Made by a program: the position numbers and the translations under genes. From an uncultured archaeon (GTDB taxonomy: Archaea > Nanobdellota > Nanobdellia > Woesearchaeales > ARS49): DNA of 9,774 nt. Under the pieces are notes generated by a model that saw nothing but the letters and a program-made list of their open reading frames with translations, searched no databases and was not told where the DNA came from. The stretch covers positions 1 through 9,774 of the forward strand of contig CABMGU010000030.1 of NCBI GenBank assembly GCA_902385765.1. Reading direction: 5' to 3'. Positions 1 to 5,894 of the stretch are shown one piece after another. The first letter of the stretch is position 1. Every line of letters starts with the position of its first letter.

Positions 1-47
1 ATAAGTAGTTAATATCGACTATGAAGTTCAAACGAGGGGATTAGTTT

Positions 48-545
48 ATGGAAGAAGTACATAGAGGAGTAGCACTCGTAATTCTCTGCATAATAGCCAT
101 AATTGCTGTGATTGGGCTTGTACTAATGTTCTCAGGCGCAAACAAAAGCGCAGGAGCAATACCGACACTACTAGGAAAAGAGGCACCATCAGGCTTCTGT
201 GACAGCCCGTGCACATTCGCATTCGGAGCATCACAATCAGAAGTCGCAATGCAAACAGAAAGATTTGTAGCAAGAGGCTTTGTTCCGGTAGGACAGGTAA
301 ACTTCAAGTACTCAGTTGACGGATTCGGATTGTACGGACAGTGCGTCTGCCCGCCAGAAGGAATACCACAGTTTGTACCAACACCAGAAGAGGCAGCAAT
401 AGTGTACGGAACACCACTGTCAAGCAGAACGCCAGGAACACCTTCGCCAATGTACCAGGAAACACCAATGGCGACAATAGGACAATACCCGGTAACAGTC
501 GGACAGGTTCCAAGCTATCCGTACCCTGCAAACATAAACAAATAA
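48..545 (+). CDS. Single-helix membrane protein with CxxxC and CxC cysteines, function unknown
   Basis: A 165-residue protein of unknown function. Residues about 8-29 form one strongly hydrophobic helix right after a short N-terminus (MEEVHRG). A linker follows with Cys51 and Cys55 (CDSPC), then Cys99 and Cys101 (CVC). From about residue 106 the tail is rich in Pro, Thr, Ser, Tyr and Gly. The four cysteines could form disulphides or bind a metal in an exported domain; this is inference. The start is well supported: GAGGGGAT at 34-41 is a good Shine-Dalgarno sequence 6 nt before the ATG. Codons mostly end in A or C (ATA, ACA, GCA), as in the other + strand genes except the methyltransferase, so it is native-looking. 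It faces the asnB operon tail to tail and is followed by T-runs. Small membrane proteins of this layout are frequent in DPANN genomes, but I cannot assign a family. Confidence 0.8.
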   Translation: MEEVHRGVALVILCIIAIIAVIGLVLMFSGANKSAGAIPTLLGKEAPSGFCDSPCTFAFGASQSEVAMQTERFVARGFVPVGQVNFKYSVDGFGLYGQCVCPPEGIPQFVPTPEEAAIVYGTPLSSRTPGTPSPMYQETPMATIGQYPVTVGQVPSYPYPANINK

Positions 546-546
546 A

Positions 547-578
547 TTTTTTTAATTATTTTATCTTTCTAATTTTTT
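547..578 (+). terminator. T-rich archaeal terminator after the membrane-protein gene
   Basis: Directly after the stop codon the + strand has a run of seven T (547-553), further short T groups and a run of six T (573-578), with no GC stem. Archaeal RNA polymerase typically terminates at such T-runs. It sits between convergent genes and would end the transcript of the 48-545 gene. Confidence 0.6.
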
Positions 579-604
579 ATTATTGCTTTTGATTCTTTTC
601 TTCA

Positions 605-673
605 GCGTAGCGGACGATTAGACACTCGTCACGAAGGCCTCCTAAGTCCCCTATGTCGGCCTCGTTCCTCGAA
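605..673. other. GC-richer foldable spacer between convergent genes
   Basis: This stretch is clearly richer in G and C than the T-rich segment beside it and codes for nothing I recognise. It holds two adjacent inverted repeats. GACGA (613-617) pairs with TCGTC (626-630) around an 8-nt loop. CGA-A-GGCC (632-639, one bulged A) pairs with GGCCTCG (658-664) around an 18-nt loop. On the minus strand it begins immediately after the asnB stop codon, so it could be a structured 3' end of that operon mRNA or a small RNA. The orientation is undecided. Confidence 0.35.
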
Positions 674-2497
674 TCATTTCATCCAATGCTCAAACCACTT
701 AAGAAGCAGGAACAACCTAATCCTATAGTTGTTGTATACCGAATTATCCTCCTTAAACACCTTACTCTTGTAGAAGTCATACCAAATGCCATTAACAACT
801 CCTTTATCGTGCAATAATTCAAGAGCCTGCTGAGTTTGCTTTGCATACCTTTCTTCCCTAATCCAAAGGTCAATAGGAGGCATAAAACCCCACTTGCCCC
901 TGTAAACAATCTCATCAGGCACCAAACCCTTAATGACTTTTCTCATCAAAACCTTGGTCTTGAAAGGCGTAACCTTCCAATTCGAAGGAATCCTACACTC
1001 CAAATCAACAAAACGATAGTCAAGGAAAGGATTACGCACTTCCAAAGCATTAGCCATAGAAGCACGGTCAACCTTAGTCAGGAAATTGTCACCAAGAGTA
1101 TTATAAAACAAATCATACCTAATCATTGCCTCGGCAAAATCATTATTACATGAGTCAAGTACTTCTCTCATCTTTTCAGAAGACCACTTTTTGAAAACTT
1201 CAGGCCTGTAAACAAACTCAGAGCCCATCTCAGCAATAAAGTTCTCAGGAGGAATAAGGCTCAAGCGGAAAGCTTCCCTCACCTTGCTATAGAAAGACAT
1301 AGGAGAGAAAATGTTCGGCATAATATGATAAACCAAGTTTCTCAAAAATCCTGGAACCAACTTCAAAGCCGTCATCTGCGCAGCAATCTTATGCAAAGAG
1401 TAACCGCCAAAAATCTCATCACCGCCATCCCCGCTAAGCGAGACGGTCACATACTCTCTGGCCAGTCTTGAAACAGCAAACGTCGGGAAATTAGAATAAT
1501 CACCAAAAGGCTCATCATAGAAGAAATAAATTTTATCCAACAGAGCCTCAAAATCCTCCTTCTTAAAATATTCATGATGATGAATGGTCTTAAAATAGTC
1601 CTTCACGATATTGACATATTTTGTTTCATCATACGTGCCTTCAAATCCGATTGAGAAAGTGTGAAGCTTTTGCAGGTCAGTAGATTCAGACATAGCAGAA
1701 ACAACAGTAGAACTGTCCAAACCGCCAGACAGGAAAGCACCAACAGGAACATCAGAAATCAAACGCAATCTTGTCGCATCTTTCAACAAAAACCTTGCTT
1801 CTTCAATCAATTTTTGCTCGTCATAAACAGGCTGATATTTCGGAATATCATAATAATACTTCTTAGCCAGACTTTTCTTCTTCAAATCAAGAATAATAGT
1901 CTGCCTTGGCTCAACCTTAAACACGTTCTTGTAAATAGACAAAGGACTCGGAATAAAGCCGGTCGTCAGATAGAAATCAATAGCGTCCTTGTTAATCTCC
2001 TTTTTAATGCCGTGAGCCAAAATAGCCTTCAGCTCACTGCCAAAAATAAACTTCTCACCATCCCAATAATAGTACAAAGGCTTCTTGCCAGGACGGTCCC
2101 TTGACAAAACAAGCTTCTGAGCTTTCTTATCATAAATACAGAAAGCCCACATGCCATTAAACCTGTTAATGCAGTCAACACCCCATTCCTCATAAGCATG
2201 AATAATGACTTCTGTATCAGAATGAGACCTGAACTTGTGCTTTTTTTCCAGCAAAGGCCTGATATCCTGAAAATTGTAAATCTCGCCATTAAAGACAATC
2301 CAGACAGAAGAATCCTCATTGCACATCGGCTGACGGCCTTTTTCAGAGAGGTCAATGATGCTCAGCCTTCGATGACCAAGAGAAACTTCTTTGTCACTAA
2401 AATGCCCCTCCTGATCAGGACCTCTATGAGCCAGGCAAGACGTGGCTTTCTTTAGCAATTTCTCATCAGACCAATTAAAACCAGTTATGCCGCACAT
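674..2497 (-). CDS. asnB: Asparagine synthase-type glutamine-hydrolysing amidotransferase
   Basis: A complete 607-residue class II amidotransferase of the AsnB family, of usual length. The N-terminal glutaminase half starts with the nucleophile Cys2 (MCGITGF) and shows HRGPD (24-28), RRLSIIDL (43-50), FNGEIYN (69-75) and SDTE (93-96). The C-terminal synthetase half has the ATP PP-loop SGGLDSS (257-263), SGDGGDE (355-361) and the late KVDRASMANALEVRNPFLD block. In the family, ammonia from glutamine is passed to an adenylated carboxylate, normally aspartate. Because it is the last gene of an operon with two glycosyltransferases, the acceptor could instead be a uronic-acid carboxyl on a surface glycan, as proposed for AsnB-like proteins of O-antigen clusters; this is inference. 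The ATG lies 1 nt after the stop of the upstream glycosyltransferase, without a clear Shine-Dalgarno sequence, so translational coupling is likely. Confidence 0.92.
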   Translation of the reverse strand: MCGITGFNWSDEKLLKKATSCLAHRGPDQEGHFSDKEVSLGHRRLSIIDLSEKGRQPMCNEDSSVWIVFNGEIYNFQDIRPLLEKKHKFRSHSDTEVIIHAYEEWGVDCINRFNGMWAFCIYDKKAQKLVLSRDRPGKKPLYYYWDGEKFIFGSELKAILAHGIKKEINKDAIDFYLTTGFIPSPLSIYKNVFKVEPRQTIILDLKKKSLAKKYYYDIPKYQPVYDEQKLIEEARFLLKDATRLRLISDVPVGAFLSGGLDSSTVVSAMSESTDLQKLHTFSIGFEGTYDETKYVNIVKDYFKTIHHHEYFKKEDFEALLDKIYFFYDEPFGDYSNFPTFAVSRLAREYVTVSLSGDGGDEIFGGYSLHKIAAQMTALKLVPGFLRNLVYHIMPNIFSPMSFYSKVREAFRLSLIPPENFIAEMGSEFVYRPEVFKKWSSEKMREVLDSCNNDFAEAMIRYDLFYNTLGDNFLTKVDRASMANALEVRNPFLDYRFVDLECRIPSNWKVTPFKTKVLMRKVIKGLVPDEIVYRGKWGFMPPIDLWIREERYAKQTQQALELLHDKGVVNGIWYDFYKSKVFKEDNSVYNNYRIRLFLLLKWFEHWMK

Positions 2498-2498
2498 T

Positions 2499-3593
2499 TT
2501 ATTCTAACAGCTCAATCCATTTCTTAACAACATTTCCAATATCAAACCTTTTAATACCTTCCTGATTTTGGTTGACTTTCTCCAGTTTAACCTTTGACAG
2601 GTCAAAATCTGCTAAACTCAACAAAACACCATTAGGACCGTAATAAGGATAATCAATTTCCTTATAGAACTCAAGACCAGGAGCAATAAGTTCTCTTCCG
2701 CCAGTCTTAAAATCAGAGGTAATGATTGGCACATCAACAGACATTGCTTCCAGCAAAACATTAGGGAAACCCTCAGCTCTTGAGGAGTAAACAAAATAGT
2801 TGGCTTTGTTCAGATACTTGAAAACATTAGAACGCCTGCCGATCAGGAAGACGTTCTCCTGCAGATTAAGACGTTCAATCAACTGTTCCAGTTCTTCTTT
2901 CAAAGGACCGTCTCCGATAATAATTAGAATATTCTTGACATCTTTCTCCGCCAGCTTCCTGAAAGCATTAATCAGGATGTCATACCTCTTCTGCTCATCA
3001 AGACGACCAACAGAAACAAACACCTTCTTTCCTTTAATCAACTCAAGAAAATCAGGCTCGACAGGCTCTGCTTTTAGCTTGGCAATCTTAGCAAAATCCT
3101 GAGGATTGCAAATAACCCTGATACGGGCAGGGTCAATATTCAGCCTCCCTGCCAAATCAAACTTGTTTTCTTCTGAATTCACTATTATTGTGCCGGCCTT
3201 GGGATACAGCCAGGAAATCAAAATTTTGTAGAATGCGCCCTTTAAACCTTTAAAGAATGAAAGGGCGATACGAAGGGAAATGGCGGCATTCTTCACGGCT
3301 AAAATATTGACAAAATTACTCCATTCCAAGAAACTGACAATCTTGCAATCAGGGTTTTGCTTCCAAATCTTTCTTAATTTCCAAACATAATAAGGAAAAA
3401 AGAAAAGCATTGCCAAATTGCTGTTGGTATTGAGCAAGGAAGTCTGCTTAACGCCAACATCATAGAATTTTCCCGATTTCAGAGTCAGAATCTCAACATC
3501 AAACTTCTCCTTCAGAAAAGGAGAAATCTCGCTAATAACACGCTCAGCACCACCCATCTCCAACGAATTAACCAAAAAAAAGACTTTTTTCAT
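2499..3593 (-). CDS. GT4-type glycosyltransferase (GT-B fold)
   Basis: A complete 364-residue retaining glycosyltransferase of family GT4. The N-terminal domain begins with MKKVFFLVNSLEMGGAERVI, whose GGAER motif is typical of the acceptor-side domain. The nucleotide-sugar domain shows VGRLDEQKR (195-203), GDGP (227-230) and the catalytic EX7E motif EGFPNVLLE (274-282). It has no signal peptide or clear transmembrane helix, although hydrophobic stretches near 61-72 and 95-130 could help it sit on the membrane face. Donor and acceptor sugars cannot be read from the sequence. Its ATG overlaps the stop of the upstream glycosyltransferase by 4 nt (ATGA) and it is followed after 1 nt by asnB, so the three genes are one translationally coupled unit, probably for a surface glycan. 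Confidence 0.9.
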   Translation of the reverse strand: MKKVFFLVNSLEMGGAERVISEISPFLKEKFDVEILTLKSGKFYDVGVKQTSLLNTNSNLAMLFFFPYYVWKLRKIWKQNPDCKIVSFLEWSNFVNILAVKNAAISLRIALSFFKGLKGAFYKILISWLYPKAGTIIVNSEENKFDLAGRLNIDPARIRVICNPQDFAKIAKLKAEPVEPDFLELIKGKKVFVSVGRLDEQKRYDILINAFRKLAEKDVKNILIIIGDGPLKEELEQLIERLNLQENVFLIGRRSNVFKYLNKANYFVYSSRAEGFPNVLLEAMSVDVPIITSDFKTGGRELIAPGLEFYKEIDYPYYGPNGVLLSLADFDLSKVKLEKVNQNQEGIKRFDIGNVVKKWIELLE

Positions 3594-4690
3594 ATTACCT
3601 TTTTTATCTCATCAACCATCCGCTTGTAAACAATCTCCCAATCAAGATTCTTCTCTGCAAACTTTCGAGCACTAGCACCTTTCTGTTTTCTGAGCTTTGA
3701 ATCCTTAATCAACATTTTCATTTTCTTAACAAAATCATCAATATCATACCGGGAAATGCAGTAACCGTTCTTATCGGCGTCCATCAAAGTAGGAACATCA
3801 CCAACATCAAAAACAACAGAAGGAACTCCGGAAGCGCAAGCTTCCAAAACAACCCTTGGAGCGCCCTCTCCGAAAGTCGGCAAAACAAGAATATCTGAGG
3901 TAGAATAAACTTTCTTTGTATCTTCATAAGAGATCTTTCCCAGAAGCTCAATATTCTTGAATTTCTTCTGCAAATCAAGCACGACCTCTTTCATAGGACC
4001 CTCTCCCACGATTGTAAACTTCCAATTTGTCGGAATATTTCTTATAATTTTATCAAAAAATTTAACGCCTTTAACCTCAGCAAGACGCCCGCTAAAGAGA
4101 ATTCTATTATTATTTAACGAGCTCTGCTTAAAGTCTTTAACTTCAACAGCATTAGAAACATAAGCCATCTTATTATGATCAACGCCGTATTTTTGATGAA
4201 TAAACACCAATGTTGGTTTAGAGTTTGAAATAGTGTAATCTGCTTTTCTGAACAAGAACCAAGCAAAAGTATTATCATAAACAATTTTAGCAAATCGTAT
4301 GGCGGGACCGAGAAGAGGCAGGAAATAGTCTTCTAGGTGCCCGCGGTATAAAAGAATAATGGGCTTTTTGATAAAACCCAGCCACCTATAAAAAACAGCC
4401 CTGAAGTTCATCTCATACATATAACTGTACAAAAGAACAACATCAGCATCCTGAGAATACTTTCTCAGAGCGCCAAGCAAGCCAAACAAAACAGGATTCC
4501 TGCCAAGCAGATTAAAAAGCTGGCAGACAGGAACAACATCCAAGCCCCTCCTGTCAAGAACTTTCTGAGAAGGAACAAGAATCCTTACCTGATGGCCGTC
4601 CTTAACCAAACGCTGAGAAAACTCATAGCAAGAAATAGCAAAACCTGAAATGTTCGGAAACCAATCCGGACACAAGATAAGAATCTTCAT
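3590..4690 (-). CDS. GT4-type glycosyltransferase (GT-B fold)
   Basis: A complete 366-residue GT4 glycosyltransferase, only distantly similar to the next gene in the operon. It starts MKILILCPDWFPNISG, the usual first strand and glycine-containing loop of a GT-B fold. It carries SGRLAEVKG (200-208), GEGP (229-232) and the EX7E motif EGAPRVVLE (275-283) near the C-terminus. Residues 96-148 are rich in hydrophobic and basic residues, as expected for an enzyme that docks on membrane to reach lipid-linked acceptors. It begins 7 nt after the PhoU-like gene; a GAGGAA at the end of that gene is a possible but rather distant ribosome binding site. It shares an ATGA overlap with the following glycosyltransferase. 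The sugar specificity is unknown. Confidence 0.9.
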   Translation of the reverse strand: MKILILCPDWFPNISGFAISCYEFSQRLVKDGHQVRILVPSQKVLDRRGLDVVPVCQLFNLLGRNPVLFGLLGALRKYSQDADVVLLYSYMYEMNFRAVFYRWLGFIKKPIILLYRGHLEDYFLPLLGPAIRFAKIVYDNTFAWFLFRKADYTISNSKPTLVFIHQKYGVDHNKMAYVSNAVEVKDFKQSSLNNNRILFSGRLAEVKGVKFFDKIIRNIPTNWKFTIVGEGPMKEVVLDLQKKFKNIELLGKISYEDTKKVYSTSDILVLPTFGEGAPRVVLEACASGVPSVVFDVGDVPTLMDADKNGYCISRYDIDDFVKKMKMLIKDSKLRKQKGASARKFAEKNLDWEIVYKRMVDEIKKVI

Positions 4691-4697
4691 CTACGCT

Positions 4698-5618
4698 TTA
4701 TTCCTCGTCCATCACCAAGCGAGCGATGTTGTTAGTCAAAGTGACCATTGTGCGGAACAACTCAGCAATGCCGGGAGCAAGCTCACCAGCATCCTTAAGC
4801 AGTTCTTCGCGCTGCAAAGCAACACCGTCTGCCAGTTTCTTGTCGCGGACAAAGTATCCCTTCATAGCTTCCAAATAACCCTTCTCAACACGCTGGAAAA
4901 TCGCCTTGGTCTTGTCCTTCTTCTTCTCCTTGCCCAAATACTCTGCAAGCTGTTTTGCGCAATCAGCAAAATTCTCCAAGTTAATGGTCAGGTAATAATA
5001 GCTCAGAACTTTGCTGTTGGAAAGCTGGAAAAAGTCAGCCACCTGACGATTTGAAAGAGAGCTCTTCAACAAGCGCATCAACAAGAAATAAGCCCTGTTG
5101 ACCTCATAATCCCGCACCATAACGCTCTGAGCAAGGTCAGCATTATCAATCGCAGCAATACTGTCCTGAATCATACTCCTGACAAGCATATCCATTCTGC
5201 GCAAAGTCTTGTCAATACTGATTTCTTTCAGATTCAGCAAATCCTTCGCAATGATGCTGTTAGTCGTCTGGTCAGCAACCTCCAAAGCAACAAAATCATG
5301 CAGAATCTTCCTGATATCCTTTGTTTTCTGGGTAATAGACTGACCTGTCAAGGTAATTGTATTGTAATTATTGATGTAAGCACTGGTAATCTCACGCTGG
5401 ATAGTGCTAAGCTCCTTATTATCAACAGGAATAGTGGTTTCCTTCAGAGGAACAGACTCATCCATCTTGCTCTCAGGAGAAATCATAAGCTCTTTGTCTC
5501 CCTTCTCATAAAGATACACGAGGTCTCCTTTCTTCAGTTTATGAGCATCAAGCCACTCCTTAGGAAGAGAAATAGTATGGGACGCCTGCCCTGCCTTTAC
5601 AAGTCTACGGATAATCAT
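4698..5618 (-). CDS. AbrB-domain plus PhoU-domain regulator
   Basis: A 306-residue protein. Residues 1-50 (MIIRRLVKAGQASHTISLPK onward, with KKGDLVYLY) match a swapped-hairpin AbrB/SpoVT DNA-binding domain. Residues about 70-306 are all-helical and PhoU-like, including RDYEVNRAYFLL (169-180) and NLENFADCAKQLAEYL (213-228). This combination is common in archaea and is usually annotated as a phosphate uptake regulator. No phosphate transporter is adjacent; instead it heads an operon with two glycosyltransferases and AsnB, so it may control that operon and itself. The frame is open upstream to 5855, but the start at 5618 is favoured: GAGGTGA lies 5 nt before this ATG, the domain begins here, a TATA box lies about 50 nt upstream, and the upstream extension would be a translation of hairpin DNA. 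Role in phosphate sensing is inferred from the family only. Confidence 0.88.
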   Translation of the reverse strand: MIIRRLVKAGQASHTISLPKEWLDAHKLKKGDLVYLYEKGDKELMISPESKMDESVPLKETTIPVDNKELSTIQREITSAYINNYNTITLTGQSITQKTKDIRKILHDFVALEVADQTTNSIIAKDLLNLKEISIDKTLRRMDMLVRSMIQDSIAAIDNADLAQSVMVRDYEVNRAYFLLMRLLKSSLSNRQVADFFQLSNSKVLSYYYLTINLENFADCAKQLAEYLGKEKKKDKTKAIFQRVEKGYLEAMKGYFVRDKKLADGVALQREELLKDAGELAPGIAELFRTMVTLTNNIARLVMDEE

Positions 5619-5623
5619 ACGGT

Positions 5624-5630
5624 TCACCTC
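5624..5630 (-). promoter_or_regulatory. Shine-Dalgarno sequence setting the regulator start
   Basis: On the minus strand GAGGTGA, a near-perfect match to the complement of the archaeal 16S 3' end, lies 5 nt before the ATG at 5618. It is the strongest such site in the window and decides against the longer reading frame of this gene. Confidence 0.85.
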
Positions 5631-5639
5631 TTGTCGTAC

Positions 5640-5657
5640 TAACGTACATAACGTGCC
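5640..5657. repeat. Tandem 9-nt repeats at the regulator transcription start, candidate operator
   Basis: TAACGTACA (5640-5648) is followed directly by TAACGTGCC (5649-5657), and a further GTAC lies at 5636-5639. The minus-strand start site expected from the TATA box at 5665-5672 is about 5643, so the repeats cover it. A protein bound here would block initiation. Autoregulation by the AbrB domain encoded just downstream is an inference. Confidence 0.35.
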
Positions 5658-5662
5658 ATAAG

Positions 5663-5673
5663 TATATATAAAT
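5663..5673 (+). promoter_or_regulatory. Same TATA element read on the + strand, possible bidirectional promoter
   Basis: The element is nearly palindromic, and the + strand reads TATATATAAAT. Spacing of about 25 nt predicts a + strand start near 5694, one base before the first hairpin of the structured region at 5695. That agreement supports divergent transcription, although the upstream BRE on this strand is weaker than on the other. Confidence 0.45.
5665..5672 (-). promoter_or_regulatory. TATA box (with BRE) for the regulator-glycosyltransferase operon
   Basis: The minus strand reads TCAAAAGA then TTTATATA, a purine-rich BRE-like element followed by a consensus archaeal TATA box. Its centre is about 51 nt from the ATG at 5618, predicting a start near 5643 and a short leader of about 25 nt that contains the GAGGTGA site. 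The next three genes have no comparable promoter and are tightly packed, so this is likely the operon promoter. Confidence 0.7.
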
Positions 5674-5694
5674 CTTTTGACAATAAAGAATACA

Positions 5695-5872
5695 ATACAC
5701 TGGCGTGTATCACAACACAGTGCCCAAGAAAAACCACGTTTTTCTGGGCACAGAAACCGAAAGGTTTCTGTTGCAACGAAAGTTGCATCACTCAAGGCAG
5801 GTCTTTGGACCTGCTCTTTATTATCAAAACCCCCCCTCATTGGCGCGTCCCCCAACTAATTCTCGCGCCAAT
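5695..5872 (+). ncRNA. Array of six hairpins: candidate structured RNA or 5' leader of the DHH gene
   Basis: Six inverted repeats follow one another. H0: ATACAC/GTGTAT (5695-5710, loop TGGC). H1: GTGCCC and AGAAAAAC pairing with GTTTTTCT and GGGCAC (5720-5751, loop CAC, one bulged A at 5726). H2: ACAGAAACC/GGTTTCTGT (5750-5771, loop GAAA). H3: TGCAAC/GTTGCA (5772-5787, loop GAAA). H4: GCAGGTC/GACCTGC (5797-5814, loop TTTG), then TCTTTATT. H5: ATTGGCGCG/CGCGCCAAT (5839-5872, 16-nt loop). H1-H3 abut, so they could stack coaxially. The GAAA tetraloops exist only on the + strand (TTTC on the minus strand), which favours a + strand RNA. It may be the untranslated leader of the DHH gene, or H0-H4 may be a separate small RNA. 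I recognise no known family. The stems are seen; transcription is inferred. Confidence 0.6.
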
Positions 5873-5894
5873 ACAAAGCGAGCTAGTGATTAAA

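Noticed and set aside
21..44. Seven-codon ORF (MKFKRGD) just before the membrane-protein gene
   Set aside because: It covers the Shine-Dalgarno sequence of the next gene and has no start signal of its own; with only 20 bases of upstream context nothing supports it as a leader peptide.
601..672. tRNA-Arg(CCT)-like traits: CTCCTAA loop and GTTC...GAATC
   Set aside because: The anticodon stem has only three of five pairs, the T-loop has three extra bases, the D-loop lacks GG and no acceptor stem can be formed. It is most likely coincidence.
836..1153. Open frame of 105 codons on the + strand, opposite asnB
   Set aside because: It is a shadow of the asnB coding sequence, with no domain, ribosome binding site or promoter. 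The same holds for the other long frames opposite or within the glycosyltransferase, PhoU and dehydrogenase genes.
5619..5855. N-terminal extension of 79 residues on the PhoU-like regulator (open frame to 5855, minus strand)
   Set aside because: The extension translates the hairpin DNA, lies upstream of the TATA box, and the AbrB domain and a perfect Shine-Dalgarno site both fit the start at 5618.
5695..5872. Hairpin array as CRISPR repeats, an integron attC array or a MITE
   Set aside because: The stems differ in sequence and length, there is no repeated unit with spacers, no terminal inverted repeats bound the region, and no integrase, transposase or Cas gene is present.
5805..5894. N-terminal extension of 30 residues on the DHH protein
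   Set aside because: It would translate hairpins H4 and H5 and has no family motif; the ATG at 5895 has a GTGAT ribosome binding site and gives the usual N-terminus.
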